Positions 5,369 to 5,871 of a stretch of DNA of 5,871 bases are shown here, piece by piece. The translations under genes were made by a program, and so were the position numbers. Below the pieces are notes generated by a model. It was not told the DNA's origin, did no database searches, and worked only from the letters and a program-made list of their open reading frames with translations. The stretch is from Ferrimicrobium sp. (GTDB taxonomy: Bacteria; Actinomycetota; Acidimicrobiia; Acidimicrobiales; Acidimicrobiaceae): contig DAHXNM010000014.1 of the NCBI GenBank assembly GCA_027365375.1, positions 1 through 5,871 on the forward strand, given 5' to 3'. Every line of letters starts with the position of its first letter. The first letter of the stretch is position 1.

Positions 5369-5500
5369 ATGCATAAAATCCCAACAGAAAACCCAACAAG
5401 GATTTCAAAGCTAGCGGATTTAATCGTAGGAGATGGGCACGTTGTGATTCAGCACGATACATTTGAAGTCCGAGTTTTCAGCGGAAAGAGGGACCAATAG
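5369..5500 (+). pseudogene. Truncated tyrosine integrase, N-terminal arm-binding region only
   Basis: ATG to TAG, 43 codons. Codon by codon it aligns without gaps to the start of the integrase remnant beside copy 1: 12 of 34 residues are identical (ENPTR, KL, G, V, D, E, F, R) and several others are conservative (W/F, L/V, I/V, Q/K). The segment TFEVRVFSGKRD resembles the first beta strands of integrase arm-binding domains. The frame then stops and the following bases do not continue the domain, so about nine tenths of the gene is missing. The arm repeats CCCAACA are themselves read as IPTENPT. I see no ribosome binding site at the ATG. Confidence 0.6.
5380..5398. promoter_or_regulatory. Arm-type integrase binding sites, right arm, copy 2
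   Basis: Two intact CCCAACA repeats (5380, 5392) with starts 12 bp apart, 33 bp past the identical core block. They lie inside the first codons of the integrase remnant, so bound integrase could also repress its own gene. Confidence 0.5.
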
Positions 5501-5852
5501 TTGCTAACTGGAATGTTAGTTTTCGTAGGAGTGCAGCTAGCACTTTCGTCCCGACAGGTCGCCTATTAGCTTTATAACTGGCCGCTAAACAAAGCACCGG
5601 AGTTATACAGACGTGAGGCATGGCTTGCTACGCCGACTGCCCGACTGCAGATCCGCTAAGGCCCGACGATCGGGTAGCGACCTACTGAGTCGCCGTTACC
5701 CTCTAAGTTCCACGAGTTTTTCGCCATCTGCTAGTCGAGCAATAGCTAACGGCCAGAGTGGGGTGAGGATCCTTAGCAGTTCTGGGGTTCGGCAATTGGC
5801 CAAACGCAGCCTGAAACTACTCACGATACGGGACACGGTTCTCCCTTAAAAC
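5501..5852 (+). other. About 350 bp with no recognisable gene
   Basis: A weak hairpin CTAAC-TGGAAT-GTTAG (5504-5519) followed by TTTT stands just after the integrase stop and may end its transcription. A GTG-initiated frame at 5613-5849 is rich in Ser and Arg, has no family-like motif and no good ribosome binding site; I do not call it. The segment probably holds the promoter of the gene starting at 5868, but no clear -35/-10 pair stands out. Confidence 0.4.
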
Positions 5853-5858
5853 GAGGAG
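5853..5858 (+). promoter_or_regulatory. Ribosome binding site of the gene starting at the right edge
   Basis: GAGGAG ends 9 nt before an ATG at 5868-5870. Good sequence and spacing. Confidence 0.5.
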
Positions 5859-5867
5859 AATATAGGT

Positions 5868-5871
5868 ATGG
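5868..5871 (+). CDS. Start of a gene that continues beyond the window
   Basis: Only ATG and one more base are visible. It is called from the GAGGAG at 5853-5858. It would be cargo of the element to the right of attP-like copy 2. Nothing can be said about the product. Confidence 0.35.

Larger units (their letters stand above)
5142..5403 (+). repeat. attP-like attachment site, copy 2 (arm - tRNA-derived core - arm)
   Basis: The better preserved of the two sites. Left arm CCCAACT/CCCAACA (5152, 5164), core 5291-5347 identical to copy 1, right arm CCCAACA/CCCAACA (5380, 5392), all arm pairs with 12-bp start spacing. It is followed at once by an integrase N-terminus. The stretch between the 31-codon ORF and the core is less conserved (about 75%) than the ORF (about 90%) or the core (100%). 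Confidence 0.7.

Noticed and set aside
2668..5403. CRISPR array or insertion sequence suggested by the repeats
   Set aside because: Only two long direct repeats, 2.5 kb apart, with tRNA-derived core; no short regular spacers, no terminal inverted repeats and no transposase.
5613..5849. 78-codon GTG-initiated ORF
   Set aside because: Ser/Arg-rich without any motif, no ribosome binding site, and a composition like an untranslated frame.

Overview
The window looks like an accessory region of an actinobacterium of moderate GC content. The signs are a Tat-exported protein, a MauE-type membrane protein, GTG/TTG starts, an integrase fragment of actinobacterial style, and an attachment core derived from a Val(UAC) tRNA. 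No marker in the window fixes the genus.

Left part (1-2660). A two-gene minus-strand unit is read right to left. First comes a MauE/DoxX-like membrane protein with a CGCFG redox motif (1403-2386). It is followed 31 bp later by a Tat-exported protein with two beta-rich repeats (421-1371). The C-terminal half of that second protein lies in another frame (177-434) behind a shift at a short CT repeat. Joined, the frames make a very cysteine-rich double-psi beta-barrel (RlpA/barwin-like) domain. The likely logic is that the membrane protein supplies redox power for disulfides in the exported Cys-rich protein. A partial plus-strand ORF with one membrane segment (2-172) converges on this unit.

Middle part (2660-5150). 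Two attP-like sites lie in the same orientation exactly 2,474 bp apart. Each has paired CCCAAC[AT] arm repeats 12 bp apart, then a 57-bp identical core that is the 3' half of a Val tRNA gene, then CCCAACA arm repeats on the far side (paired in the second copy, half-decayed in the first), then the N-terminus of a tyrosine integrase. Each site begins with a 31-codon ORF whose sequence is conserved mostly through synonymous changes. Between the sites are a decayed integrase gene (2890-3603) and one intact cargo gene, an AAA ATPase with a DUF4143 region (3694-5133). This looks like a small element without a working recombinase, sitting in a tandem array of tRNA-targeting elements.

Right part (5150-5871). 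The second attP-like site is followed by an integrase cut off after about 43 codons, about 350 bp with no recognisable gene, and a ribosome binding site plus start codon of a gene that runs off the window.

Frames and repeats were read by hand. Family assignments rest on motif recognition, not database searches.
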